A stretch of DNA of 50,346 nucleotides from Nitrososphaerota archaeon (GCA_021325255.1 JAJPHP010000059.1:1-50346), one strand, 5' to 3'; shown: positions 24,217-33,212, counted from the first letter of the stretch. The notes: generated from the letters alone by a model not told the origin. Numbers and translations: made by a program.

Positions 24217-25536
24217 TCATGTGCTATAGAACGTCACAGCGGTCACCGCCTCTTCGCTTGCTTTCTTGCCGAAATAAGAAAGGCATGCGAAGAGAGCGAT
24301 TATCCCCGGTAAAGGCGCAAGATTGAGGTTTACCGCACCATACTGGTTGCTGTATCCATTGAACCCTGAGCGAGTCTGGAAGTTGAACTGATACCAGAAG
24401 GAGACGCTGTTGTAGTAGATCAGATATGTTTGGCTCGCGGCTTCTTGCGACACAGCAAAAGCGATGTGATAGTTCTGCGACGAGGTCTGGTTCATCTGAA
24501 GCTGGTACTGATTCTCGCCGAAGCTAGAAGAGGTTGTGAGTGGTCTCACAAATTCTACGACCCAATCGTTCCCTGTCGCACTACTGGGAACAACTCCCTT
24601 CGCCTGTACTTCGAACGGATTCATAATGTTCCTGTAATCTTGAATCGTGGAAAAATTATTCGTCGTATAGAATTGCGGGGTATTGATGTATGGGAACGTC
24701 GAAGAAGGAGGCATCCCTCCAATCTGGAAGAACGAGGAGGCGTTGGCGTATCCGTCCATTGCATATGAGGCGCGCGTGGGCAGACCAAATGCAGAAGGAT
24801 CAACATTGCTTCCATTCGGATATTTTATCCCAGGATAGGCCGTGTCGACGGAAGCATTATCTGTCGGAGACCTGGACCAGATCCAAAGCTCTGCTGCGCC
24901 GCCACCACCTGTGCCGAGTGCACCACTTGTACCAAGGACCATCTTTGGCTTGTATGAAACAGCATACCAAGCGTCAGTGTTTGCTCCCGGAGCGATTCCA
25001 AGCATCACGATAGCTTGCTCAGGATAAACATACTGGCTCCCCTGAGCAAGAGGCATGAAACCGACAGCCTGAGGGTAAACTGCGCCATAACAGGCTTGAC
25101 TGGGGTACAAGCAGCTGGAATTGTACATTGGAATAATCTGGCCATGAGTCGTGTCGTTCAGCATTGGAGTTGTAAGGCTAGGTGGTGAAGGAGATACGGA
25201 ACCGTAAGCCGGATACTCCATTCTAATCAGAAGCTCTGCAGTTCCAGATGATGTCTGTGTCCAAGCCATCTTCACGTTGACATGATCCGTGTGACCTGAG
25301 GGAGTACCTGGGTAAGAGTTTGCGTCGATCAACGGAACATTCATTGAATTGACGTTAGACCAGAATGCCTCGCCACCGGGATTTGAAAAATCCGGAGAGC
25401 CGTTGACTCTTTGCACCAGAAAAGTGGAGAGTGAGGCAGACCCTGCATTTATGACAAAAGAGACCGTGAAGAAGAGAAGAACGTATGCTATAACCAGCGA
25501 CATCCCTACAAAGAAGTATTTTGTGGTTCTGCGCAA
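24217..25536 (-). CDS. Ethylbenzene-dehydrogenase-like haem-binding protein (CbsA-like)
   Basis: 439 residues, TTG start about 40 bases after an AT-rich TATA region. A membrane segment at residues 8-32 acts as signal anchor, and a second near 410-428 (APLPGIIALFACLSYFGKK) anchors the C-terminus, so a large domain faces outside. EAFWSNVNSMNVPLIDA followed by HTDHVNVKMAWTQTSSGTAELLIRMEYP is the opening of the ethylbenzene dehydrogenase gamma/DMSO-reductase-like haem-b domain. Sulfolobus cytochrome b558/566 (CbsA) is, to my knowledge, of this kind. Many N-x-S/T sites fit a glycosylated exterior protein. It probably passes electrons to the cupredoxins and oxidase encoded alongside (inference). 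Confidence 0.7.
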   Translation of the reverse strand: MRRTTKYFFVGMSLVIAYVLLFFTVSFVINAGSASLSTFLVQRVNGSPDFSNPGGEAFWSNVNSMNVPLIDANSYPGTPSGHTDHVNVKMAWTQTSSGTAELLIRMEYPAYGSVSPSPPSLTTPMLNDTTHGQIIPMYNSSCLYPSQACYGAVYPQAVGFMPLAQGSQYVYPEQAIVMLGIAPGANTDAWYAVSYKPKMVLGTSGALGTGGGGAAELWIWSRSPTDNASVDTAYPGIKYPNGSNVDPSAFGLPTRASYAMDGYANASSFFQIGGMPPSSTFPYINTPQFYTTNNFSTIQDYRNIMNPFEVQAKGVVPSSATGNDWVVEFVRPLTTSSSFGENQYQLQMNQTSSQNYHIAFAVSQEAASQTYLIYYNSVSFWYQFNFQTRSGFNGYSNQYGAVNLNLAPLPGIIALFACLSYFGKKASEEAVTAVTFYST

Positions 25537-25571
25537 CTAGAAAACTTCTGCTTCCCCAGCCCACTATTACA

Positions 25572-25585
25572 ATATTTAAATTTTA
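25572..25585 (-). promoter_or_regulatory. TATA box for the CbsA-like gene
   Basis: The minus strand reads AAATTTAAATATTG here, within a 25-base AT-only stretch, 36-49 bases before the TTG at 25536. Transcription would start close to 25550. Confidence 0.55.
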
Positions 25586-25589
25586 AAAA

Positions 25590-25904
25590 TCATGAAATAT
25601 CGAGCCGCCTGCTTAGGATTACGTATGCAATTACTCCAAAAGTAGCCAGCAGAGAGAAACTTACTGGGAAGTAATATTCATTCGGCAAGTAACCATAAAC
25701 AATCCACATGACTCCTGCGGTTACAATGGCGAGAGACAGTACCACGGTAAAATAGCCGTAGAATTTGCGACGAGAAGAGGCATATGGTCCTTTCCTCGCT
25801 AACGTTGTCGGCGTGGGTGTAGGAGTCGCCTTATCAGCACCCTTACCGGCGCTTTTCTTTGCTCCTGCCTCCTTATCTACACTGTCTGACGCTCCCGCTG
25901 ACAT
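25590..25904 (-). CDS. Small membrane protein with two segments, 104 aa
   Basis: ATG 25904 is preferred over TTG 25949 because AGGGGAG lies about ten bases before it. The first 45 residues are Lys/Ala/Thr/Pro-rich and soluble; then FYGYFTVVLSLAIVTAGVMWIVYGYL and YYFPVSFSLLATFGVIAYVIL form two membrane helices. It precedes the CbsA-like gene on the same strand with about 50 bases between, although that gene has its own TATA box. A helper subunit of the same respiratory complex is likely but unproven. Confidence 0.6.
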   Translation of the reverse strand: MSAGASDSVDKEAGAKKSAGKGADKATPTPTPTTLARKGPYASSRRKFYGYFTVVLSLAIVTAGVMWIVYGYLPNEYYFPVSFSLLATFGVIAYVILSRRLDIS

Positions 25905-26075
25905 TTGTGTAAGATCTCCCCTCGCTAGGACCCGCTCCTGACCAATCAATCATCCCCTCTTTACTCCTTTCCCTTCAGGGCCGCGTATACTTTTTCACGA
26001 ATGAGACCGTGGGATTCATCTATGCTTAAATAACACTGTAATTGCTTCCTCGGCAGGAAGTGGGTATATTCGTCA

Positions 26076-26270
26076 TTGATACCAGTTCTTGCCCTCCCGC
26101 CGCTAACCTTTAGCGAGTTCGGAATCTACTACTTCGTCTTCGGCTTATTCGTAGTGTTGGGGTTCGTAATGCTCGGACTAATCTTGGTCGCCGACCCACC
26201 TGCACAGTATGACATTGACGCGCTCGAGGATATCGCTGAAGCACCTCCATCATCTTCTGCCTCAAAGTGA
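26076..26270 (+). CDS. 64-residue single-span membrane protein
   Basis: TTG 26076 follows the TATA-like GCTTAAATAAC (about 26022) by some 50 bases, with GGCAGGAAG as a possible ribosome site. One hydrophobic helix (FGIYYFVFGLFVVLGFVMLGLILVA) is followed by an acidic tail (DIDALEDIAEAPPSSS). It runs divergently from the two-helix/CbsA-like pair. Probable small respiratory subunit, by position only. Confidence 0.55.
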   Translation: MIPVLALPPLTFSEFGIYYFVFGLFVVLGFVMLGLILVADPPAQYDIDALEDIAEAPPSSSASK

Positions 26271-26496
26271 CGAAGCGGAGCTTAGAGCGTACTCGCACAC
26301 AAACAATCACTAAGACTCTTATCGTAATGCTCCCAGATCTTTCTCTTCCTCGGAGCGCGCGCATGCTAATAAAAAGTGACAAAGCTTGCCACTCGAGCCC
26401 CTCCGCTTTTCTTTTGCGATGTATCATTTCCGCTATCTAACTTAAGTAGATGCATGGCCCAAAAAAGGAAAAATCAAGATAGCGTGTACAATTAAT

Positions 26497-27444
26497 TTGC
26501 GTTTAGGCATAGTACCGGAAAACGCAAGGGCAAAGATAATTCTAATTTGGGCACTGTCAATAACAATCGTCGTCTCTCTTTTCTTTCTTAATCTTCTATC
26601 TATTCAGTCGCTTCTCCTCGTCTGGAATTTTTCGATCGTACTCTCGATTATAATCTGGGAGAGGGAAAAGAAAGGTGGAAAAGTTTCATCAACGACGGGA
26701 CACCAAGACCCGAGTTTCTCTCAAAAGAATGAGGATAGATGGATTGAGGTAAAGAAAGAAATCGAACGTACCAAGGATCAGATTGGCAAAACAAAAGATC
26801 AGAAAAAGCAGAGGGATTTGCAAAGGAAGCTGCGATCTCTCACCAACGAGTTGAGGCGATTGGAGTGGTCCATTAGAGAGACAAATATGGACGAGATGTA
26901 CAAGGCACACAAGTTCGGCTTGAGGGAGCTCGATCCTCGCAGAGTAAAGTCTAACATCGAAAAGCAGAGCGATGAAGCGTTCATAAAAAGAAAGAAAATG
27001 GAAGTTGAAGCAAGAAATGGCCAGAATCTGGAGAGTATCACACGCACTGCAATCGAGACGCTCCGCGACGAACCAAAGGAATCCCTTCCTACAGCTCTTT
27101 CCGCAATCGCAAATGAACTACGCGCTGGTTACAATGCAATCAAAAAGAAAAACCGGGAATCACGAATTCTTACAGATTACTGGGCTACGCTTTTCTCAAT
27201 TCAATCAGTAATCGAGCGAACCCCGTTGGACGGTAGCAGGGTCCAAAAATACGTCTCAAGCGAGTATTATCCCACTTTTAAGAGACTGATGAATGCCGTT
27301 TCCGACAGAAACCTCATGCTGAGACCCGGTTCTGATATGTTTCCTCAAGTTGCCCGCCCCCCCGCGAAAGGCGCATTCGAACCAAAGGAAGGATCTGAAG
27401 AATCGCCTCACGATGATTTGGATCCGTTTGAGAGCGGCGCCTAG
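26497..27444 (+). CDS. Membrane-anchored coiled-coil protein, 315 aa
   Basis: TTG start. Two adjoining hydrophobic helices at residues 12-52 (IILIWALSITIVVSLFFLNLL and SLLLVWNFSIVLSIIIW) are followed by a long charged helical region rich in Lys, Glu and Arg. Residues 75-135 form a probable coiled coil (WIEVKKEIERTKDQIGKTKD onward). The C-terminal 110 residues are mixed helix with an acidic tail. No enzymatic motif is seen. It could be a scaffold for the neighbouring membrane complexes. It is transcribed toward the oxidase genes but the 250-base gap contains the oxidase promoter. Confidence 0.6.
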   Translation: MRLGIVPENARAKIILIWALSITIVVSLFFLNLLSIQSLLLVWNFSIVLSIIIWEREKKGGKVSSTTGHQDPSFSQKNEDRWIEVKKEIERTKDQIGKTKDQKKQRDLQRKLRSLTNELRRLEWSIRETNMDEMYKAHKFGLRELDPRRVKSNIEKQSDEAFIKRKKMEVEARNGQNLESITRTAIETLRDEPKESLPTALSAIANELRAGYNAIKKKNRESRILTDYWATLFSIQSVIERTPLDGSRVQKYVSSEYYPTFKRLMNAVSDRNLMLRPGSDMFPQVARPPAKGAFEPKEGSEESPHDDLDPFESGA

Positions 27445-27687
27445 GGCTCATCGAAGGAACCATTGGCCAGAATGGCATCATGAGATGCAAAGGCTTCGCT
27501 TTTCTGAGGCAATCTGTTCTCAAACTGTCGTCTAGACCTTCTCCCTACGCCACTCGGTAGGAAAAGGCATCCGTTACCATTTACATTGTGTCTCGTCCCC
27601 TTCGCCCAGCGCAGCAAGCTTGCCTGCCAGGAGGGCAAGAAATTGGACAAAATCGGAAAAAAACGCAAAAAACTTTGCCGAAAAAAG

Positions 27688-27697
27688 CTTATTAACT
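27688..27697 (+). promoter_or_regulatory. TATA box of the oxidase operon
   Basis: CTTATTAACT is about 27-35 bases before TTG 27723. It overlaps the region just before TTG 27699, which excludes that earlier codon as the start and makes 27723 near-leaderless. Confidence 0.6.
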
Positions 27698-27722
27698 TTT
27701 GCATTATCTGTATCGAGCCAAT

Positions 27723-28319
27723 TTGAAGAAGCGGAACGTTCTCCTAGTCTGGGTCCTAATTCTGTTCCTGACGGTAGTTGCCCTTGAGATTGTGTATACC
27801 CCATACGATTACGCAGGGTATCGAATTTCGAATAATGTCGGCGAAGGCGTTGCGCAAGCCGATTATCCGCAAATTGAGGGACAATACCAAGTTGTTTACG
27901 TGACTTGCGAGCAGTGGCAGTTCCTGTTTTATCCGCACGTCGCGGGCGTCCCGAGTGTGACCACAGTCCTTGCTGGCATTCCTGTCCTTTTCATAGTGCG
28001 CTCAGTAGATGTCACACACGGATTCTACGTGAACACTGAGGGCAATTTTGTGACGCAAGGATTGCAGTTTGGTGTCATGGCAGTTCCTGGATACATCGAT
28101 TATGTCGTGTGGAACTTCCAGCCCACGGTTTTCCAGAAGAATATCTCACTCTACCACGTCCAGTGCTCAGAGTATTGCGGAGTCACCGCGAGCGGACTGG
28201 GTCATCCATGGATGGATGCTCTAATTCAGGTCGTGCCTAATAATCAGACTGGGATTGCCATCTTAAGACAACAGATGGCCAACAATACTCCGCCGATCCT
28301 GACAGGGTCTGTTTCTTAG
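27723..28319 (+). CDS. coxB: Haem-copper oxidase subunit II (CuA)
   Basis: 198 residues with a single N-terminal membrane helix (VLLVWVLILFLTVVALEIVY) and an exterior cupredoxin domain. CuA ligands are His99 (VTHGFYV), Cys148, Cys152 (CSEYCG), His161 and Met164 (GHPWM). The loop between Cys152 and the histidine is five residues longer than the usual CGxxH arrangement (CGVTASGLGH). CuA receives electrons from a donor and passes them to haem in subunit I; with no cytochrome c nearby a cupredoxin donor is likely. Subunit I follows after 40 bases. TTG 27723 is chosen from the TATA position. Confidence 0.92.
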   Translation: MKKRNVLLVWVLILFLTVVALEIVYTPYDYAGYRISNNVGEGVAQADYPQIEGQYQVVYVTCEQWQFLFYPHVAGVPSVTTVLAGIPVLFIVRSVDVTHGFYVNTEGNFVTQGLQFGVMAVPGYIDYVVWNFQPTVFQKNISLYHVQCSEYCGVTASGLGHPWMDALIQVVPNNQTGIAILRQQMANNTPPILTGSVS

Positions 28320-28359
28320 AGAAAGGCAGCACAAAGAGAGGAGTTGAAGTAAAAATAGA

Positions 28360-30135
28360 ATGACAGAAGAGACACAACCAGCACAAGCTCCGGGATACGA
28401 AGGGGAGGTTGAAGGGCGCAATACTATCGTTGGGATAGCAAAGGACATTCTATATAGCAAGGACTACAAGCACTTTGCCCTAAAGCTATTTTGTTTCGGT
28501 ATGATCTGGCTGTTTACGGCCGGATCTTTTGGCTTAGAGCTCCGCACTCAGGCGGGATTTTCTTACACTGGAGCCCTTCTTCCTCTGACCCAGCTCGGTT
28601 ACTCGACGATCGCGTACTTCCAGATGATGACATACCACGCCGTCGTAATGTTCTTTGGCACCATATTCACGACAGGGTTTGCAATCGCATACTATGCGGT
28701 CCCGACGATCAGGGGAACGAGAAAACTCGCGGTACCTCAGGTCGCAAACATTGGTCACTGGCTAGTAGTCTTTGGTCTCTACATGGTCATGGGCTCAAAC
28801 TCCCAGTTTATGTTTACATTCCTTATCCCGCTGAAAAACCCCTCATCGTTCTACATTGGTGAAATTGTCCAGTTTGTCGGTGACGAGTTACTGCTGATTG
28901 CTCTGCTTGCGACTGCTTTCAAGGACAAGCTCCCGAACGAAAAGTTCTCGATACCAATCGCGTTCATTACGATGGACTGCGTCGCCATGGGGATCGGTAT
29001 TATCACGGTCCTCTCGGCCATTACTTGGACAATTCTCTCTCCGCTGGGAGGACTAGGTTTAGACGTTTTCTCGATCCCGAACGTTGAAGTGTTTAGGGCA
29101 GCGTTCTGGTTTGAGAGTCATCCACTGGTGTATTTTGGTTCATTCCTAACCATGGGTCTGATGATTTGGTTCGTCACGATATATGCAAAACGTCCAATCT
29201 ACAGTGAAAAAATGGTCAGATATATGATCGCGGTGCTCTTCGTTCTTACAATGTCTGTCTACATTCACCACATGGCAATGGACCCAATCCCAATGTGGGT
29301 ACGCGACATTTTCGCCCAGGTCGCGACGGAACTGATAGCGATACCGTTCGTCATCACCTGGACGCTTTGCTTGATCACTTTGAAGTATTCGAGGCCTAAG
29401 TGGGACGCTTCATTGCTCTTTCTTGTCACGGCTATCGCTGGCAACATCGTGGGAGGTGCTACCGCAGAGCCAACACAACCGGTTCCAGCTGTTGACTTTA
29501 CCGTCCATAACACAATGTGGATTCCAGGCCACATCCACTTCATGATGGCCACGTTCACGCTAGGAGCATTCTTCGCGATTCTCTACTACGTGTTCCCGGA
29601 TCTTATCGGCAAAAAGATCTACTCTCAGGGGCTCGCCAATTTCCACTTTATTGGCTGGACTGTCGGTATGGGCGCACTTGAGGCTGCTTTCAAGATTCAG
29701 GGCATGATGGGCCTTGTCAGGAGAGAGATTGCATGGCCTCAGCTTTACGAGCCGTGGTTCCAGATGGCTATGATCGGAGCGTGGCTTGCCGCAATTTCCG
29801 TCGTCTCGTTTGCAGTAAATCTTCTCATGACCTGGAGGTTTGGCGAACCAATGCCCCCGAGACTGGTTCCGAGATGGGTTACTGCTGGTCTTGCGCTAGA
29901 GGCTCAGGCAAGGATAAACGAGGGGACCTTCGACCCAGACCACGTCTACTCGCGAATTGCTTATCCGGTGGGCTTACAGGCGCTGTCTACGACCGAAGCG
30001 GACTCGCCCGCAAAATCCCTTTCGGTAGAGAAGATACATCAGAGTTTCTTTGGAAAGATGATTCAAGGGTTTACGTCGGCTTTTGGGATAGAAAGGCCAA
30101 AAGGTCAGGCAATAGAGACAAATTCGGAGCAGTAA
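28360..30135 (+). CDS. coxA: Haem-copper oxidase subunit I
   Basis: 591 residues with about 12 membrane helices. Low-spin haem ligands are His93 (MTYHAVVMFF) and His393; the high-spin haem ligand is His391 (WIPGHIHF). CuB is held by His254 and His303-His304 (YIHHMAM). Tyr258 of HPLVY supplies the cross-linked tyrosine. All catalytic residues are present, so it should reduce oxygen to water. The glutamate usual after His-Pro in A-type enzymes is Leu, pointing to a B-type or other non-A proton path. A soluble C-terminal extension of about 80 residues follows the last helix. ATG with GGAG upstream (GAGGAGTTG). Confidence 0.95.
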   Translation: MTEETQPAQAPGYEGEVEGRNTIVGIAKDILYSKDYKHFALKLFCFGMIWLFTAGSFGLELRTQAGFSYTGALLPLTQLGYSTIAYFQMMTYHAVVMFFGTIFTTGFAIAYYAVPTIRGTRKLAVPQVANIGHWLVVFGLYMVMGSNSQFMFTFLIPLKNPSSFYIGEIVQFVGDELLLIALLATAFKDKLPNEKFSIPIAFITMDCVAMGIGIITVLSAITWTILSPLGGLGLDVFSIPNVEVFRAAFWFESHPLVYFGSFLTMGLMIWFVTIYAKRPIYSEKMVRYMIAVLFVLTMSVYIHHMAMDPIPMWVRDIFAQVATELIAIPFVITWTLCLITLKYSRPKWDASLLFLVTAIAGNIVGGATAEPTQPVPAVDFTVHNTMWIPGHIHFMMATFTLGAFFAILYYVFPDLIGKKIYSQGLANFHFIGWTVGMGALEAAFKIQGMMGLVRREIAWPQLYEPWFQMAMIGAWLAAISVVSFAVNLLMTWRFGEPMPPRLVPRWVTAGLALEAQARINEGTFDPDHVYSRIAYPVGLQALSTTEADSPAKSLSVEKIHQSFFGKMIQGFTSAFGIERPKGQAIETNSEQ

Positions 30136-30205
30136 GAGTCAGGTCGGCCAAGTTAGGAAATAATCTGGGAATAAACAAAGAAAAAGGAGTCGTGGAATCG
30201 AAAAA

Positions 30206-30391
30206 TTGGTAAGATGGAGTAAGAGGAGACTGGTCGCACTCGCTATATTCGTCATCCCTTGGATCTTCTGGATGACAGCCATTTCAAGCGCTAGCAATGC
30301 CGGGTTTGTCGAAGACCAGTATGGCTTACAGATAATGGTACTCGGTGGGGCAATCTCTATGGTTGCCGGATCGATTGCTGCGATGTGGTAG
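30206..30391 (+). CDS. 61-residue membrane protein, probable small oxidase subunit
   Basis: TTG 30206, 70 bases after subunit I. A basic start (MVRWSKRRL) precedes two short helices (VALAIFVIPWIFWMTAISSA and GLQIMVLGGAISMVAGSIAAMW). Many haem-copper oxidases have such tiny, non-conserved subunits encoded just behind subunit I. The assignment is by size, topology and position only. Confidence 0.6.
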   Translation: MVRWSKRRLVALAIFVIPWIFWMTAISSASNAGFVEDQYGLQIMVLGGAISMVAGSIAAMW

Positions 30392-30425
30392 AGTGGGCTT
30401 TTAGGGAGAGAATGGAATTATCATA

Positions 30426-30668
30426 TTGCCATACACTCGTTTGCGCGATTCAATTTGGCTCATCGGAGCAATCATATACGTTCTAGGAATGTTTCCGCTC
30501 TTTTATTTCTACCAATATTCCCATTCTACCGATTATGGCCTGATCGATATGATTGCGACGGCGGGAGCGTTCATCGTGATGGCTCAGGCCTTTCTCGGCG
30601 CATTTGATGATAAGAAAACGCCAGAATCTGTTTCAAAGCCAAAACTTCGTCAGGATGCCAAGTCGTAA
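30426..30668 (+). CDS. 80-residue membrane protein, probable small oxidase subunit
   Basis: TTG 30426, 34 bases after the 61-residue gene. Two helices (SIWLIGAIIYVLGMFPLFYFYQY and YGLIDMIATAGAFIVMAQAFLGAF) are followed by a charged tail of 20 residues. Same strand and spacing as the preceding oxidase genes, so probably the last gene of that operon. No family recognised. Confidence 0.6.
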   Translation: MPYTRLRDSIWLIGAIIYVLGMFPLFYFYQYSHSTDYGLIDMIATAGAFIVMAQAFLGAFDDKKTPESVSKPKLRQDAKS

Positions 30669-30993
30669 CAACGCCCCTTTGATTCGATCGAAGCAATCCA
30701 AGCGGGAATGTTAGCGTTGTCAGGGGTTTTTCATGCATGCTCCATTAAAGAACATCGGCATGACTCTCTCAATCAACTGGCACGATGCATGGCGGCTTGT
30801 CCAGCGTGACAACAATTTTCAGGCCTTTTTGTATCTCTTGTTCGCGAGAATCTTGCCGCCCACTTCCATTGTGCGTCAATTCTTGCTAGTCCGCTGGCCC
30901 TGCCTTAGCCTACTTCATAAAAAAGAAGCGGGCTGGTATGAATCAAACATTATCAATCAGTCTGAAACGCATGAGAGAGGCAGAACTGGCACT
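30669..30993. other. Intergenic stretch upstream of an exported protein gene
   Basis: The downstream frame is open back to 30733, but the encoded residues lack protein character and end in the signal peptide of the true protein. TTCATAAAAA (30914-30923) and ACATTATCAATC (about 30948-30959) are TATA-like elements for the next gene. No gene seen. Confidence 0.5.
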
Positions 30994-31740
30994 ATGAAGT
31001 TACCACGCTCTGAGTGTTTTCAAGCCAGAATGGCGACTTTGGCGCTTGTTACGATTTTGCTCATCTCGACAACGTGCTTGGGAGTTGCGGCTGATACCAC
31101 CGTGCCGTTTGCAGTGCAGGGAGCCTATGCTACTTTTGTCGCCGAAGGGGGTTTCATCCCATTTTTCAGCGGCGTCAACGGCACGATCTCTTACGTTGTT
31201 ACATCGGTCTACACTAACGGCACAATGCACGTAACCGTAAGCACCAACATGTCACAGGGCGAGGAGGTACCTGAAACCTTCCAAGTCTTCAATTATACTG
31301 ACAGCATTTCACATCCGAAAGTTTTTCCCGCCATCCCTACAAGCCAATTGGCGTCTGCTCAAGTACTGTTTGAGAATGTCACCTGCTCTTATGTAAAGTC
31401 GGCAAACATCAGTGTCCCCGCGGGTTCCTTTAGCACCGTGGAGTACTCGGGGAAGGACGCCAACGGCAGCCAGTACTACTTCTGGTTTGACCGGTCGACA
31501 GGCCTTGCGATTCAGATGGCGGGGGGAGCGGGTGCATATCAACTTCAAGCCTCTAACGTGGCGACGCCGATGAGCATCCCCTCGGGGCTCTCAACGAGTT
31601 TTCCGTTTATAACGGTCTTCGGCACCGTCTGGGTGATCGCAGCCATTGTTTTCGTGGGTCTGTGGAAGTATTACAATAGAAAGAAGCCTTCTTTCGTGGA
31701 CCTCAATGATACAAAACGCAAAATAACCAGAAAGAAGTAA
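30994..31740 (+). CDS. Exported membrane-anchored protein, 248 aa
   Basis: ATG 30994 begins an obvious signal peptide (ARMATLALVTILLISTTCLGVAADT). The mature part is beta-rich with many N-x-S/T sites, and a C-terminal helix (FPFITVFGTVWVIAAIVFVGLW) followed by a Lys/Arg-rich tail anchors it. Such an exterior beta domain with an archaeal C-anchor resembles surface or electron-transfer accessory proteins; there is no metal-binding His/Cys motif, so it is not a cupredoxin. The start at 30733 is rejected because the leader sequence would then be internal. Function unknown. Confidence 0.65.
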   Translation: MKLPRSECFQARMATLALVTILLISTTCLGVAADTTVPFAVQGAYATFVAEGGFIPFFSGVNGTISYVVTSVYTNGTMHVTVSTNMSQGEEVPETFQVFNYTDSISHPKVFPAIPTSQLASAQVLFENVTCSYVKSANISVPAGSFSTVEYSGKDANGSQYYFWFDRSTGLAIQMAGGAGAYQLQASNVATPMSIPSGLSTSFPFITVFGTVWVIAAIVFVGLWKYYNRKKPSFVDLNDTKRKITRKK

Positions 31741-31900
31741 AGCCATTATTACGAGAAAGCGCGAAAGACATGGCTTCAAGCAGAATAAATCACGATTAAT
31801 GAACCAAAAGTAGCCGCTGAAGAACGCAGAACGTAAAGGTCAGCGAAAACTGAGAGAAAAAGATTGTAGGGAAAACACGGAGGGAAATCGAATAAGAAAA

Positions 31901-32338
31901 ATGAAATCAAAATGGCTTTACTTTTTGATCGCGGGAATCGCGGTAGCCGCCGTAGTATATCCGGTAGCATATTATCAGCTTAACAGTGCGCAGTTAGCCG
32001 CATCAGACAACCCCTACATTTGCACCCCGCTGATTCCTTGCTCGGGACCTAATCCCGGCAGCGTGGTCTGCTCCAATGTTTGCCGTATATACATGACCGA
32101 CGCTACCTTTTCTCCGGGCACCGTTAATGTCACAGTGGGCACCACGATCATCTGGATAAACGAGGACGGATTTGGCCATACTAGTACGGCCTTCAATTCG
32201 AGCGCTTGGAGTAGTCCCCCGATTGGGCCCGGCCAGCAGTATTCATTGACCATCGATAGCAATTACTCGCCTGGTCAATACTACTATCACTGCAACATAC
32301 ATCCGTCAATGATCGGCCTCATCAACGTGGTGCCCTAG
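31901..32338 (+). CDS. Membrane-anchored cupredoxin (plastocyanin-like)
   Basis: 145 residues, ATG, with GGAGGG about 20 bases upstream. One N-terminal membrane anchor (WLYFLIAGIAVAAVVYPVAYY), then a blue-copper domain. Type 1 copper ligands: His93 (GFGHTST), Cys131, His134 and Met137 (YHCNIHPSM). Before the domain sit four cysteines (C41, C47, C57, C61), which could form disulfides. It probably carries electrons outside the membrane to the CuA subunit, since no cytochrome c is encoded nearby (inference). Confidence 0.88.
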   Translation: MKSKWLYFLIAGIAVAAVVYPVAYYQLNSAQLAASDNPYICTPLIPCSGPNPGSVVCSNVCRIYMTDATFSPGTVNVTVGTTIIWINEDGFGHTSTAFNSSAWSSPPIGPGQQYSLTIDSNYSPGQYYYHCNIHPSMIGLINVVP

Positions 32339-32533
32339 CGGACAGTTGCTTTTTCTCGACGTTGTAAACAGTCGCATTACAGGTGCCTGCGGCTCTAATT
32401 TAATATGGAAGGTTTCTTCATCCCGACACCGCCAGACCTCTCGGTGGGAGAATACTTAAGATGGCTGCGAGCGTTTAAACGCCCTAAAGCCAAAATACAA
32501 GAAAGGGAAGAAAGAGCTGAGGGGTATGGTCCG

Positions 32534-33031
32534 CTAATTCTCTGTCGAGATTTCTGCGGCCATCTGCTTTGAGGATTTGCCAGCTTCAATGTACTGTTTT
32601 ACAGCCGAGCAGCTTCTCTCAATACCCATTTCTACTTCCTTCTTTAGGCGAATCTTGTCTAGCGCCTTGCCTAGAAGGCTGTAACCGAGTTCATAGTCCG
32701 CCTCGAAAGTAAGCGCGGTGCCGTCCTTTATCGGAGCGAAAGACACAGTGATTACGTTCTTCTTGAAAGGACCATTGATAGCCTTGACCTGAATCATCTT
32801 GTTGGTCTCGTAAACTATCGTCTCCATATCCCATGCAAGCGGCCTATTCCCAAAGCTCCCCTCGATCCTGAATACCGTTCCGATTCCAAAGCCCTCAGTG
32901 ACTTTGATCGGAATCACTTTCATCTTTACATCTTCTGGAAACGTTTTTGCGATGTGCTCCGGACGAGCGTAGTAGTTGAATACGCTCTCAACGGGCGCAG
33001 ATATCTCAACTGACCTTGATACTTTGGACAT
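32534..33031 (-). CDS. SRPBCC/START-fold protein
   Basis: ATG 33031 is chosen because a TATA box (33055-33064) lies about 28 bases before it; the frame is open eight codons further. 165 residues: VSRSVEISAPVESVFNYYARPEHIAKTFPEDV is the family's N-terminal strand and helix, and LTFEADYELGYSLLGKALDKIRLKKEVEMGIERSCSAVKQYIEAG the long C-terminal helix. SRPBCC proteins bind hydrophobic ligands in a deep cavity (polyketide cyclases, CoxG-like proteins). Substrate unknown; divergent from the cupredoxin gene at 33213. Confidence 0.8.
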   Translation of the reverse strand: MSKVSRSVEISAPVESVFNYYARPEHIAKTFPEDVKMKVIPIKVTEGFGIGTVFRIEGSFGNRPLAWDMETIVYETNKMIQVKAINGPFKKNVITVSFAPIKDGTALTFEADYELGYSLLGKALDKIRLKKEVEMGIERSCSAVKQYIEAGKSSKQMAAEISTEN

Positions 33032-33054
33032 GGCAGCTCTGTGTAAGAATGGCA

Positions 33055-33064
33055 AATATTTATG
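33055..33064 (-). promoter_or_regulatory. TATA box of the SRPBCC gene (leaderless)
   Basis: The minus strand reads CATAAATATT, centred about 28 bases before ATG 33031. Confidence 0.65.
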
Positions 33065-33212
33065 CCTTGTATCGTGGAAAAGTAGAAGAGTAGGGTGTCT
33101 GAATTCTCAAAATTCTACCCGTTTCTTCAAGGAAAAAACATAAATCTCTGGAAGCTCGGACACACAATTAGTCGGAAGAGAGTATGAGGAACGAGGCGAA
33201 AGAAAAAGCAAG

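Noticed and set aside
30733..30993. Upstream extension of the exported protein at 30994
   Set aside because: It would place the signal peptide in the middle of the protein and lies ahead of the TATA-like boxes.
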